Counted from the first letter of the stretch, positions 1 through 11,894 are shown. The stretch is DNA of 64,000 nucleotides from Termitomyces sp. T153 (GCA_018296165.2 JACKQL020000071.1:1-64000), one strand, 5' to 3'. Made by a program: numbers and translations. The notes: a model not told the origin generated them from the sequence alone.

Positions 1-11
1 GGCGGCTCAAT

Positions 12-31
12 TTCATTCATTCATTCATTCA
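12..31. repeat. Short ATTC tandem repeat
   Basis: About five head-to-tail copies of a TTCA/ATTC tetranucleotide lie at the very start of the window. It is a simple microsatellite with no visible coding or structural role. Confidence 0.8.
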
Positions 32-207
32 ATGGTCCCTCAGATCCGCTTATAATGTTTTGCCAAAATAATCAATCAGTTCTGGCCTAGCATCATTCAC
101 AGTTGTACAATCACTTCACGCGGACTATGAGTCACCCTTATGTTCTTGTCCGATTTATGACCATTAAAACTTGTCAGGCTTCAATAATCATTCACTAAAT
201 AGTCATC

Positions 208-783
208 ATGCCAGCCTACGACCGCTATTCCGACAATAGACCACTAGCCCTCGATGGTACTATCCATTATCCTCGGAGCATACTCTCTTTGACAGTCCGG
301 AATATCATCCAAAATTATTACGAAGCAAGACGGTTGAATTACAAGAAGACAAATAATGATGATGACATGGATAGCAATGATGAAATTGATACTAGCGAGG
401 AAGACCGAGATGCTTTTGATCTTATGTGGATCGAAGGTCTACAATATAGCATAGACATCAGGAGGGCAATGACACGTTCATACTCTGAAGAAACAGGTAT
501 TGGCTATTCTAAAGAAGTGGAGGTTGAAGACATCAAGAGATGGAGTAGGGCAGGATCAGACGAAGTGGGCTTATTCAGTAGTCTTGATACATGGGTTGGT
601 ATGGCTGCCATGTTTGATTCGTCAAGTTTCTCTCACACTATTGTTCAGGCTATGTCAGAAGCGATAAAGCATCGCAAGGAGAAACGAGGACCTGCACCTG
701 ATGGCTGGAAGGCAGAGGACAAATTACTCGTGTTTCTCTGGTTCATCGCTCGCTGCGGAGGACTTTTCACAGTTGCTATATGA
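208..783 (+). CDS. Hypothetical acidic 191-aa protein
   Basis: A single uninterrupted ORF of 191 codons begins with ATG. I do not recognise the family. Residues about 48-68 form an Asp/Glu-rich stretch (NNDDDMDSNDEIDTSEED) that is probably disordered. The C-terminal third is more hydrophobic and ends in FLWFIARCGGLFTVAI, which could be a short membrane-associated helix. No signal peptide is visible. The composition is even across codons and CpGs are present, unlike the transposon block that follows. Because introns are frequent in this genome, the real gene could extend beyond this ORF by splicing. It could also be a fragment of a fungal lineage-specific family. Confidence 0.45.
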   Translation: MPAYDRYSDNRPLALDGTIHYPRSILSLTVRNIIQNYYEARRLNYKKTNNDDDMDSNDEIDTSEEDRDAFDLMWIEGLQYSIDIRRAMTRSYSEETGIGYSKEVEVEDIKRWSRAGSDEVGLFSSLDTWVGMAAMFDSSSFSHTIVQAMSEAIKHRKEKRGPAPDGWKAEDKLLVFLWFIARCGGLFTVAI

Positions 784-1203
784 CATATGATAAGCTTGTC
801 CGAAAACCATTTTGTATCAATGGTCATAGATTGATCGTCATACATAGTAAATGCGCACATACATAATTGAGGACAGACACTAGAAGCAATATATCCAGGT
901 CAGCAAGCGATCACGGCTGCGGCGTTGAACGGCGCAACGTGCCCTCGCATTGTGGTACAATCATTCTTCTGCAACGAACTTTGATTTCGGGGCCGTAGGA
1001 AGGTGACTTGAAACATCAAAACGCCCACAAAAGCAGTCTATGATAAATAGCAGCCTTATCCTAGGGAAACCTTTAGGCTGGTCCTCCCCAGATCTGCATT
1101 TCATATTCGTTTGAACGTTCAGATCCTTTACCACCTGATTTCACGTAAGGATCAGGTCACTTCCAACATACCATATTTCATAATACTGTTCTCAGGATTT
1201 GCC
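784..1203. other. No gene seen
   Basis: No convincing coding exon is visible. This stretch presumably holds the 3' end of the upstream ORF and the promoter of the small secreted-protein candidate. Confidence 0.5.
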
Positions 1204-1801
1204 ATGACGCGTATCCTTTTACTATTGTTCGTCGCATTGTCCCTGTCCTCCATGGTCATAAGGGCCGGTGAGTTCACCCTTTACCGCTGCGGAACCTCCA
1301 AATCTGCGCTAGGAAAGAAAGACAAGGACTTACAGCGGCTCAAGATGCACTTTCTCGGGACTCGTGATGAGGAAACACTGACAAGCACCGTAGTGATATC
1401 GAAGAAAGTTTGTCCTGGAAGTGACTCTCGTGAGAAACAACATACGAAAGAACAGAATTCCCCGTCAGTTTACTCGTCATAGCTTTTCCTTTCCTTACTC
1501 TTTCATTTTTAGCGGTCTTTCAACTTTTAGGGACCTTGGCGTTGAGCAGTTCTCTGAAAATTGTTCGTCGAAGAGCAAGTTCATATGGTCGTGAGTGGTA
1601 TCACATTATATATAATTAGAGTTCATCAACTCTTGACCTAGCATCAAAAGCAACGAGGTCTCGTCTGTGAAAGACGGACGAGGCCGCCCCATTTTCGAGG
1701 CCTGCAAAGACTATGACCCAAAATATCACGTCTCTATTATTCTGACAGAAGACGCTGACGATATTGGGAAAGTGTGGGACAACCTGGCCCGTTTGCCTTG
1801 A
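1204..1801 (+). CDS. Candidate small secreted protein, multi-exon
   Basis: The proposed start ATG at 1204 opens a classic signal peptide: MTRI, then LLLLFVALSLSSMVI, then RA. A GTGAGT donor follows at 1268. Two downstream exons join cleanly. Exon 1531-1590 (reads DLGVEQFSENCSSKSKFIW) ends at GTGAGT, followed by a 51-nt intron to CTAG at 1641. Terminal exon 1642-1801 contains IFEACKDYDPKYH and VWDNLARLP, then TGA. The exon(s) between 1312 and 1530 are not resolved: acceptors at 1312 or 1335 are possible, and I could not find one phase-consistent chain with ordinary intron sizes. The mature product would be about 100 residues with at least two cysteines. I recognise no domain. It lies about 1.3 kb from a transposon block, a common setting for fungal secreted-protein genes. 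The splice model is inference. Confidence 0.45.
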
Positions 1802-3118
1802 TAAAAAAAAAGGGGCACTCAAGGACCTAGTCCCGGCAGTCCGACCATTGACGACGGTGGCAGTGGCTCATGCGCATTCGACACTTGTAGCTGCAGTTCC
1901 AAGGGCGATCAAAACCACAAGCGAAAAGACAACGTCGGAGATGGGGTATAAGGTGGTCGCGAGCAGAGGACAGAAGACAAGGAGGCATTTCTCTCGCAGT
2001 GGTCGGGAGATTATGTTGACAAGAATCGCAGAGAGAAGAAGTAAAAGGGAGCAGAAGAATGTTTTCTAGGGCGTTGATACTTTTGTGTATATCAAGTATA
2101 GCTAGCATAACGGTGTTCGTGTGGTACTGTTTGCAATGGCATGCACTGTTTGGATGTACACCTTGGAGCAGTCAGAAGAGATCACAAAAAAGACGAGAGC
2201 GAGCAAATGGATTTCAATGGTAGAATTTCAAAAAATCTGTAGTAAACTCGAGGGACCATTAATAACACGGAGAGAAGTACCGTCAATGGCCTGGAACACT
2301 CTTATAACGGAGAAAATGATCGCTGTCAACAGGTCAAAGTCAAGGATAGGGTTTCGAATGATCGCCAAAAAGGCACACACGCTATGCACACGCTGATAGT
2401 CATGCAAGTGGAATCCAACCTACCATAAGTTTTGATCATCGCCAATTTTGATAGAAGATAGAGGCAGGACGCGTTGATGCCAAGACCCGTGTTCATAGCC
2501 TTTCCCAACTGATTTTTAAATTCTATGCTAATGAAGTGTAGATCAACGTGGACGTCATAAGGGTTTTCTGAGCCGGGACTTTTGATCAAAGTGACTTGAT
2601 CGCTGTAAGAGACATGTTCTCAGCGCCGTAGGAAATGTAAAGTCCGCGGTCAATCATCATGGCGCATCAGTTCTAAAATTGAGTAACTCGTCAACATTAT
2701 ATCATGAAAATGTTTGGAAGACCAACAACGAACCTCAGGTATCCGGAATATCCTAATCTCCTGCAGAGGGGCTTGTTGAAATAATTGATGCAACAGAAAA
2801 AAATACAAGATGCAGTAAAATCACCAAGAACCAGTTCACAAAGCACAGTAGACAGTAAGTTTCGAGGCCGAAAACGCGTCATGGAAGGCTCAGGCTGAAA
2901 CACATCACAGGAACGATGGCAGGTTGGTAACAACACGCGATGGGCATGTCGGAAGCACATCTTCATTGAGTATGTTAGAGTGCCAATGGGCGGTTGCAAC
3001 AACGGGGCGGGGTGGGGCATTATGAAGAGTTGGGCAAGTGAGTGTTCATCGCGCTGTGATCCTGAACAGTTGGGATGAGTGGTGAGCGTGTTGTGGATGG
3101 CTAACTTGAGATGGATAT
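1802..3118. other. Intergenic DNA, no gene seen
   Basis: Only short open frames on both strands are present here, none with a recognisable motif, splice structure or composition suggesting selection. CpG frequency looks normal. The right end is the insertion site of the Gypsy element. Confidence 0.5.
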
Positions 3119-3973
3119 TGATACACCGGCCTCAAAACTGAGGACCGGTGAAAGTGCTTAAATCACAAGAAAGTCTATTCTATATACCAAAGAGGCTGAA
3201 AACCGTAAGCCAGAAACGTCGAAAACTGTAGACAAGAAAAGACCTACCTTGAAAAACTAAGTACTACCACCCACAAGACACTAAAGATGAATAACCAAAG
3301 CAGATACGTCAGAATCACAGTGATCGAAAAAGATCATGTGCTGACAAAAAGCCGAGTTTGTGGCTATGCATAAGCCGAGACGGCAATATCAGATCATGAT
3401 CCAAGCCATCAAAGGCGGCGAGCCTCTGCACAATTTCCTTGACCGCGTTCCACTAATTCACGTCCTAGAAACAACGAATATCTAAGTTCGCAAAAATACT
3501 ATTGAGTCCCACCGAAATGACTAAGAAGAAGTGACAGACGGAGAAAGCCAAAAACCTAAGCTGGGACAAGTGCCAAGGATAGCCCTAGGAGACCGGCGTA
3601 TAACATACCCGACCAGCCACAAAACATGCGGATAGCACGTTGGTTCGTGCGCCAACAACGACCTATAAAAAGAGGAGGATTTCGAAGGAAAAGAGCAGGC
3701 AAACTATGTACCACAGCTCGGAATTCCCCAGGGAGTGGAGTTCTTAGGTTTAAGAGTATACTAGTTGCTTCGGGATTAGTAATTATACTATTGAGCCCAT
3801 TTGTCAGCGCGAGACCGTCTCAAGCTTTTGACTAAATCATTAAAATATTAAATCAACTTTCTATTGGAGTTCTACATGAGCTGGAGTGTAACTAAGCCTC
3901 CAAAATCTGTGAAGTAGAAGGTTTGATTAGTTGATCTGATCAATCAGCAAAGTCAACCTTACATTTCGCATCA
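3119..3973 (+). repeat. 5' LTR of the Gypsy element (CpG-intact)
   Basis: About 855 bp, alignable along its whole length to 11895-12761. It starts TG and ends CA. By eye it holds about 34 CpG dinucleotides, nearly all of which are TpG or CpA in the 3' LTR. Small indels also separate the pair, for example ATTGAG against ATTATTATCAAG in mid-LTR. Confidence 0.93.
3664..3670 (+). promoter_or_regulatory. TATA box of the 5' LTR
   Basis: TATAAAA occurs about two-thirds into the LTR and is conserved at 12452-12458 in the 3' LTR. Its position suits the Pol II promoter driving genomic RNA. Inferred from motif and place only. Confidence 0.5.
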
Positions 3974-3975
3974 TC

Positions 3976-3993
3976 TGGAGCCCACCGCAAGGG
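3976..3993 (+). other. Gypsy primer-binding site
   Basis: TGGAGCCCACCGCAAGG begins two bases after the 5' LTR. It starts with TGG, complementary to the CCA end of a tRNA. I cannot name the tRNA. Confidence 0.55.
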
Positions 3994-4214
3994 CTTTTGT
4001 TGCACAAAACTCACTTTTTGGATTTCCTTGAGGAAGTCCAACCCTTGTGAAACATTAGTTTTGCACCACCTGGGTCTTGGCCCAAAACACCTGAAGTTAT
4101 TACAACCAAGGTGAAAAACTCTGTTGCATTAAGGAAAAGAGAGACTAGGACCAATAGCAGTGGTTCAGAGTCCTTTTTGCCTGACCCTGAAATCTTACTC
4201 AGGAGAAGAAAACT

Positions 4215-5582
4215 TTGACTGAGAAAGCAATTTCAAGCTCACCAAAAGAACTGTGCCCTACTACTCAACCAGTTTCTACTACCTCAATTATGGAGCAAAA
4301 TATCAGATATAAACTACCACTGCCTGACAGCAGGGATGCACCTAAGTTGAAGCACACTGAGCCCTCAGAGGTTTGTCACTTTTTACAAAGGATGATCTCT
4401 CTGTTTGAGCATGCTGGGATCCAAGGAGATAAGGAAAAGGAAAAAGAGAATCTTAGAGTATGTGGATGCTCAGACTGAACAGGAATGGCTGGGCTTTGAT
4501 TCCTTTGGAGATGACTATACTTGGTCTGCTTTTGAGAAAGAGATTAAGGAGTCCTATCCAGAAGCAGTGGATGACACAGGTAGTGTTGCAAACCTGAACA
4601 GAATCTGCAGAAAACATGCCAGACTTAATAGGAATAACACTACAGAAATCCATTCTCTCATAAGGAAATTTAGAGCTGAGGCTAAGAAGTTGGCTAATGT
4701 CACTGGAAATGGGTCTCTGGTAGACAAATTCCTGGGGTGCTTTACACCAGCTTTTGGGGATGTGATTGAGGAAAGGTTGATCAGTAGATATGGCCATTAC
4801 AAAGACCCTGCTAGAAATAAGCACAAGGACAACAAGTATGACCTATCAGAAGTGCTGACAGTAGTAGGGACCTTGATCGATGGTGCTACTGTAAGGAGCT
4901 CTAGAGAAGAGAAAATAGAAAAAAGGGAAACTAGTAGGGGGACATTAAGGAGGAGGAAGTGGAGGAGAAAATGGCTCATCTACAAGATGCTGTGGTTACC
5001 ATTGGGAAACAAATGGGGAGCATCCAGAGTACCATGCAAGCTTTGCAAGCTGGTCAGTTGGACATGCACAATACCTTCTTGAAAACCAAAAGAAGCCAGG
5101 GTATAAGGGCAGAAGGGCCTCCTACATTTCCAACTTCTGGAAGAAGTGGTATTACTTGCTTCTATTGTTGGCAAAGTGGACATAGAATCTCAGAGTGTGA
5201 AGTCATCAAGGGAGATGTACAAAAAGGATGGATCATCCTATTGGAAGGGAGAGCCAGACCACTTAATAGTGCTCCTTTACCTAGAGATCCTGCTGGTATA
5301 TCTCCTCATGCTAGACTAGCACAGGTACATGATAAGCAAGTGAACATGTATTTTGGATGGCCAGAAGATGACCCTTCAGAGACAGTCACTTACTCTACCT
5401 ATGTAAACTCTGCTAGAGGCACAAGGGATGACATGCTAGAATGCATTCAACATAAGGAGTCAGACTACTTGGGGGACTTGGAGAAAGGTTTCAATAAAAT
5501 GGCTGAGATGCTTAGTGTGTTGGTCAATACAAGGAACACAGCTAGTCCTGAGGGACAGAAATCTTCCTCTAAGGATTTTTGA
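4215..5582 (+). pseudogene. Gypsy gag, frameshifted
   Basis: Capsid-nucleocapsid polyprotein of the Gypsy element. Three overlapping frames (from 4215, 4405 and 4959) make one protein when joined at two frameshifts. One lies in the A-rich run near 4430-4450 and one near 4950. The first part has charged helices typical of a retrotransposon capsid (ILEYVDAQTEQEW, IHSLIRKFRAEAKKL). Near 5158-5200 is a zinc knuckle, CFYCWQSGHRISEC, matching CX2CX4HX4C, which would bind genomic RNA. Gag ends with a TGA inside a T-run at 5575-5582, directly where the protease frame opens in the -1 frame. Confidence 0.8.
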
Positions 5583-6619
5583 ATAACACAATGAAGACAA
5601 TTAGGAAAGAGGCATCTCAGCCAGGAGTATCCTCATTGTCAGAGAGAACCCCTGAAAAACCCTGGAAAGAAAAGCTAACTCTGGTGATTCCACCTAGAGT
5701 TGCACCAAAACTGGACCTACCTTTTGAGAAGGTTCCAGCCCTCAATGAGGGACCAGACTTGCCAGTGCAGGACACTGTTGAAAGTTCCTTAACAGGAACA
5801 AGGAGAAAGGAGTGGGATAGGACCATTGATAGGCTCTGGGAAGCTAGTGTACCTTTCAGTACTGGAGAACTTGTAGATGTGGCTGCTGGATTGAGAGAAG
5901 CAATGATACAAAAATTGACTCTCCAATCAGGGACTCAGTCTAGGGATCCCAATATTCCAAGGGTAGCAGTTCAACAGCAGACTGTAAGGGAGAAGAAACC
6001 ACCTGACAACATAGATGTCAATGACCTACCAATGGCAACCTATTTCATTGCAGATGGGACACAGGATGATTTGCCTACTGGTGCAGTAGTACATCAGGAT
6101 TGTGTAGCCACTTACTTGGAAAATATCCCTCCAGGAGAAAAGCCAGTAGTGGTGTATGTGGCTAGAGATTTGCAAGTGTTGAGGTCCTTGAACCCCATTG
6201 TCAATCAAAGGGGGCAAGTAGAGACAATTCTAGATAGTGGTTCTCAGATAGTTTGTATGGCACTAGATGAGGCACTTCATTTAGGATTGACTTGGGATCC
6301 AGACATATGCTTAAGGATGGAGAGTGCCAACAGTCAAGTAAATACATCAGTTGGTTTAGCCAAAAATGTGCCATTTACTTTTGCTGAAGGCTTCACTATT
6401 TATCTACAAGTGCATATCTTTGTCAAACCAGCTTATACTGTCTTGTTGGGTTGTCCTCTTGACACACTGACAGAAAGCAACATACAAAACTTTCAAGATG
6501 GCAGTGCCATCATAACTATCAGAGATCCTAATACTGGTCATTGGACAGCCCTGCCCACTCTTCAAAGAGGGAAGGTGCCAAAGCCAGGTGTTGGAGGAGA
6601 TAGTGATCCAAGATTTTAA
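5579..6619 (+). pseudogene. Gypsy aspartic protease region
   Basis: The 346-codon frame follows gag in the -1 frame. Around 6220-6250 it reads QVETILDSGSQIVCM, the D-S/T-G active-site motif of retroviral-type aspartic proteases. About 70 residues later is a hydrophobic stretch ending VLLGCPLDTL, like the second conserved block (hLG) of that fold. The N-terminal third is a linker without recognisable motifs. The frame ends at a stop at 6617-6619, and homologous pol sequence resumes in another frame. Confidence 0.8.
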
Positions 6620-8677
6620 ATCTCAATGATCTGGTCAGTGACCAGGGAGAGGTGGCAGTGATGATTGGAGAGAAGGAGAATGGTGAAGTAGTGGTGACTG
6701 GATACACTATAAATCATAGTGGATTCAAGAACCAGGAGTTGAGAGATGTGTATCTAGAGGTGTATCACTGGAGATCCACTAGCAGACATGCCACAGTTGG
6801 ACCTAAACCCACCTGATTTAAAACCCACAGGGAGGTACACTGCTGAGTGCAAAGAGATCATTGACCAAGCATGTGGTGATGGTTTCTTATGGCCAGAGAT
6901 GAAGGCAGTACATCATCTAATGATGCTGCAGAATGAGGCTTTTGCATAGGATGATTCTCAAAAAGGTAGGCTCAAGGAGGAATTCTTCCCTCCTGTGGTG
7001 ATGCCAGTAATTCCTCACACCCCCTGGGTATTGAAGAACATTCCCATTGTTCCTGGACTCAGAGATAAAATCTGCCAGATGATAAAGCAGAAAATTGAGG
7101 CAGGAGTATATGAGCCATCCAACTCTTCATACAGATCCCAGTGGTTCACAGTATTGAAGAAGGATGGTGAGAGTTTGAGGATAGTTCACAGCTTGGAACC
7201 TTTAAACAAAGTAACCATAGCACATTCTGGTTTGCCACCAGCAACTGAAGAGTTAGCTAGTCATTTTGCTGGCAGAGCTTGTGGAGGGATCTTTGACTTG
7301 TATGTGGGATATGATGAGAGAGTATTGGATGTGAAGTCTAGGGACTATACCACCTTTCAGACACCCTTTGGTGCTCTAAGGCTGGTAACCCTGCCAATGG
7401 GCTGGACAAATTCAGTACCAATCTTTCATGATGACATTACCTTCATCTTGAAAGATGAGACACCTCATGTAACTTGGCCATATATTGATGATGTGCCAAT
7501 CAGAGGTCCACCTCACAGGTATGAATTGCCAGATGGAGGCTATGAGGTTATCCCAGAAAATCCAGGCATTAGGAGATTTGTATGGGAACATCTGCAGAAT
7601 GTAAACAGAGTGTTACAAAGAATCAAATATGCTGGAGGGGCTTTCTCTGGGAAGAAGTCAGTAGTCTGTGCAGATGAGATTGTAGTGGTTGGGCACAGGT
7701 GTTCCTATGAGGGACAGAAACCTGAGACCAAGTGGTTGGCCATTGTTATGGGGTGGAGTGATTGCCAGAATAAGTCAGATGTCAGAGCTTTTCTAGGTAC
7801 TTGTGGTACCTTTAGAATGTTCATTAAAGTCTATGCCAAAGTGGCTGCACCTATCAACAAGTTGACTCAAAACCACACACCATTTGTTTGGGGTGAGGAA
7901 CAACAGTCAGCAATGGCTCAGTTAAAGAAGTTGCTAGTTGCAAGTGCACCTCTAAAACTACTTGACTATGAGTCAGGAGGGGCAGTGGTCCTATCAGTTG
8001 ACACTTCTTGGATGGCAGTGGCTTTTGGAATATTCCAAGAAGTGCCAGACAATCCTAAACAATGCACTTGTGCTAAGCTAGGGTCCATCACCTTGAATGA
8101 GAGGGATGCAAGATTCTCACAACCTAAAAGAGAACTCTATGGTTTTATGAGAGCCTTGCAAGCTAATAAGTATTGGCTGGTTGGTTGTAGAAAGCTTGTA
8201 GTGGAGACAGATGCCAAGTATTTGAAAGGAATGCTAACCAATCCTGGAGTAGGACCTAATGCCACCATTATGAGATGGATTGAGGATGTCCTACTCTATC
8301 ATTTTACTTTGAGACATGTGCCAGGAAAGACCTTTAGTGTTGATGGCCTGTCCAGGAGGCTCAAGCAGCCAGGAGATGAGGAGTACCCACCTGTTAATCC
8401 AAAGTTGGTGGACAACCCAAAGACTATGCACTTTGAATATCCAGCTAAAACCAACAATGAACCAGGATGGGAGGATTGGAAACCCTTAGCACTTGAAGAG
8501 TTTGCAGATCAAATTGACACTAAAGGTGGCTATCTACATGCAGTAGCCACTGAAGTATTGGACTTTGAACAAGAACTTGATAGAGCAAGGTCTCAAGAGG
8601 TGGAACTTAGGAAGGCAGTTCTAAGTCAGCAGCAGACATCTAGAATAGATCCTGTTGCAGTACTATCTCTCTCTTAG
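6620..8677 (+). pseudogene. Gypsy reverse transcriptase-RNase H
   Basis: A short frameshifted linker (6620-6990, includes VVVTGYTINHSGFKNQELRD) leads into a 560-codon frame from 6995. Reverse transcriptase blocks are in order: SQWFTVLKKDG, LRIVHSLEPLN, the catalytic-strand region IFDLYVGYDER, FQTPFGALRLVTLPMGWTNS, and the YxDD box as YIDDV near 7480-7500. RNase H follows, with VVLSVDTSWMAVAFG and VVETDAKYLKG carrying the acidic positions, and ends near the LRHVPGKTFSVDGLSRR signature that usually precedes integrase. A TAG at 8675-8677 interrupts the tether to integrase. Confidence 0.9.
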
Positions 8678-10209
8678 CCTCTATTACTCATAGAAGGTAC
8701 TGAGGAAGAAAAGGAAGCAGACTTACAAGCCTACTTGGAACATAGGAAGGGTGGTGAAAGTGGACAGTGGGATGACTTGCTACCAATTGTACAAAGCTGG
8801 TTACAAGACCTGAGCAAAGAACCTGAGGGTTTGCAGGGTTGGGACTCAGACAAGTTCAGGAGGTTTGCAAGACAGTTCTTCTTTGATCAAAAGGAGAGAC
8901 TGTACAAACGCAATCATGAGGTTAGGCATAAGCTAGTAGTCAATATTGGTAGGCAAATGTTCATGCTTCAATCAGCCCATGATGCCTTGGGGCATAGGGG
9001 GACTTATGCAACCAAAATGTTAATTCAAGAACGATTTTGGTGGCCAGGAATTGATGGAGATGTGCAGTGGTATGTTGGGACTTGTCACAACCGTCAGATA
9101 TGCCAGAAGACAGTTGTAAACAGGGCTCCCACAGTGACCTATACACCCTCTATCTTCCAAACAATCCACATTGATACTATGCACATGACTCCAGCTTCAA
9201 ATGGCTGCAAGTATATTGTCCATGGTAGGTGTGCATTGTCTTCATGGATGAAAGGGAGGCTCTGCACAAGGAAAACCATAAAACAATTGGTCAATGGTTG
9301 TTTGAGGATGTAATTTGTTGTTGGGGCTGCATTGCAGAGATCATCACTGACAATGCTGGACAATTCAAGAAGGTCACAGCTTGGATAGAAAGCAAATATG
9401 GAATCAGAGGCATAGCCATCTCTCCATACAACTCTCAAGCTAATGGCAAAATTGAAAGACTGCATTGGAATGTCAGGCAAGCTTTATTCAAAGCTTGTGA
9501 GGACTGCACTAAATGGTTTTGGTTCTTCTTCCATGTAATGTGGAGTGATCACATTACTATCTGGCAGAAATTTTGGTGTTCACCATACTTCATGGTCACT
9601 AGGGCTCATCCAACTCTACCTTTGGACTTGGTAGAGGCTACCTGGTTAATAGAATTACCAGAAGGGCCATTATCTACAGAAGAGTTGATTGCTTATTGTG
9701 CTAGGGCTTTAGCCAAGCACCACCAACATGTAAAAGAGATGAGGGAGAGAGTTAGGAAGGACAAACTCCAATGGGTCCTGAAATTTGCAGAAGAGCATAA
9801 AAACTCTATCAAAGACTTCAATTTCAGACCCTTGGACTTGGTATTGGTCAAGAATATGATTACAGAAAGTTCACACAGTGCTAAAATGCTTCCCTATTTT
9901 CATGGTCCAATGGTAGTAATCACTAAGACCAAGGGTGGTAATCACATTGTAGCAAAGCTGAATAGGTCATTCTGGCAAACCAGGGTGGCAGTATTTAGGG
10001 TAGTCTCTTACAGAGCTCAAAGACAATTGGAGCTATCCCAATGCCTAGAGCAGTGGGTGGATATCACTCCAGAAAAGTTAAAAGAGTTAAGGGAAGAACT
10101 GCAAAAGCCTACTAGAAATGCTGTATTGGATCTGTCATTTGGATCTATAAGGCTTCATGAGCCTCTAGACTATGACATAAAGGGGTTGGACAATAGCCCT
10201 GAAAGTTGA
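8678..10209 (+). pseudogene. Gypsy integrase, frameshifted
   Basis: Two frames (8735-9313 and 9229-10209) join into one integrase. The zinc-binding HHCC domain is visible as HDALGHRG followed by CHNRQICQ. The catalytic core supplies IHIDTMHM (first Asp), EIITDNAGQF (second Asp) and YNSQANGKIERLHW (Glu), so the DDE triad is still readable across the break. The C-terminal part (FHGPMVVITKTKGGNHIV, VAVFRVVSYRA) is a barrel-like DNA-binding tail; I see no chromodomain. Inactivated by the frameshift at about 9230-9310. Confidence 0.88.
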
Positions 10210-10396
10210 TGAAAAATTAAAGTTTTGCTTAAACAAAAATCAAAATAAGTAAAAAGGCTTAGTTTGGTCACACATTTTTGGGGTTAATGGTATTAAATTT
10301 GGGGGTTATGGAATGAGAAAAATAGAGGGAATTTTTTTACAAGTAGGGATGGTTAAGGTATGACTATGCTATGTGAAGCAGAGACAAAGCAAGTGT

Positions 10397-11711
10397 TTAT
10401 AATGCAGGGATTGGCAGAAGCTCCAAGGAATTTTTGGGCTCAGCAATGGGGGAGGTGGCAAGCTTGATATCAGACTCTTCAGGAGTAGACTGAAAGGCTG
10501 AGTGAGTGATGAGCAAAGGAATGGAAAAATAATAGAAAAAGATGCGCCTCAAAAGAAACATTAAGGACATCAAGCAGCAAATCCATGAGATTGACATTTG
10601 GGGAGGCCAAAACCTTGTCAAGATGAGCAAGGCAAACAGCAATGAGCTTGTATGTCTGCAGAGAAAAATTGAGAAGGTGGAGCTGCTGTTGAGCAGCAAG
10701 CTCCACTGCCTCGTGTTGTTTCTTGAGGTCCTCATGGGGTACTGGCTCATTGCCATTGGCGAGGGAACCAGCCTCAAGAGTAGCATCAACCTGGCCTAAA
10801 AGAAGAAGAGCAGCTCTGCTGCCCAACTTATAGTTGGCTAAGGGAGATGGTAAACAAAAAGTCAAAGGACAAAAAGAAGGAAAAGCATATTGACTGAGGG
10901 GGTAACCTTAACCTTTTTGGGCTTATGTTTGCCATTGATTTCAGTCTGAGGCAGAGAAAGGGCAATATTGAGAGTGTCAAGATGATGAGTGAGGGTGTCA
11001 AGGCAAGAGGCTAGGGTACTTACATTAGCTTTTTGTTTGGAAGAGTGAAGAGTGGAGGGACCTAGCATTTCAATGTCTTGATCTTTTGCATGATGCTTCT
11101 ACTGAAAAGACAGGATCTGAGAAAAGACTAGGGAGAAAAGAGAAGAACCAACCTCTTTAAGCTCATGCTTGCATTGCATCTCATGACAAGTATTGTTGAT
11201 TAAGATGATAGCATCAGCAAACATGAAGAAGGCCTGGATGTCAGGGGTTTCATTAGCAGTGCTGTGTTCACACTGGGGAAGGATCAAAGACAGGGTGTCA
11301 GCCAGACCTTTCTGCTTGGCAATGCATGGAAAGTTGGCTTGATCAGCAAAATGCTGGAGGAGGGTTAGTGATAAAAATAGGAAGAGGGAATGAAGGACTC
11401 ATAAGCTGCATGATACCTAAATAACGGGCATGATCAGCACCAGAACTGGAAAATCCACTGGCTGCACTATACAATCCAATGATGGCCTGTGCAAACAGTG
11501 GAAACTGCAGGACAGCCAAGATAACTTGGTTTGCATCATGCTTGATCAAGCATTTGAGCAGATCAAAGTTATCAGGCTTTGTCTGAGAAGAGGATGCATT
11601 GGCAGGAATGTGGGGATGGAATGGCTGGGCAGAGGGACCAGTAGGCATCTTGTGAGGAGCAGTGGGGACAGCTTTGGGAGGCATGCAGTCAGAAGGAGGA
11701 CAGTATGACAA
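10397..11711 (-). CDS. Antisense multi-exon gene inside the Gypsy element
   Basis: Between integrase and 3' LTR the minus strand carries a long, mostly open, spliced reading frame opposite to gag-pol. It starts at 11711 (MSYCPPSDCMPPKAVP). An exon through about 11423 ends at a GTATCA donor, and phase resumes after ATCAAG at about 11337. That exon reads ANFPCIAKQKGLADTLSLIL and continues to a GTTGGT donor. A TAG acceptor leads to KHHAKDQDIEMLGPSTLHSS, and a last intron to ANYKLGSRAALLLLGQVDAT, then a helical C-terminus (LKKQHEAVELAAQQQLHLL). The product would be about 300 residues, soluble and rich in helix. I recognise no family. It could be an element-encoded accessory protein like the antisense ORFs known in some plant Gypsy lineages, or a captured host gene. 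Exon ends are inferred. Confidence 0.6.
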
Positions 11712-11885
11712 GAACTTTTATACTGTTTTTGATAGAAGTGATTGAGTAGGAGAGCAGGAAATGGGAATTTTTTTCTTTTTAATGAAAAAGAAAGAAAAAT
11801 AATTTTCAGATCAAGAGAAAGCAAGGAAGGACAAAGCCTGGCTTACCAGTGTGACATATTGACTGAGGGCAGTCATCTCATGGTG

Positions 11886-11894
11886 CAGGGGAGG
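11886..11894 (+). other. Gypsy polypurine tract
   Basis: AGGGGAGG lies directly against the TGATAC start of the 3' LTR, the expected place for the plus-strand primer. Confidence 0.65.

Noticed and set aside
3626..3835. 69-codon frame in the 5' LTR
   Set aside because: It lies within LTR sequence, is disrupted in the other LTR and has no start context or family.
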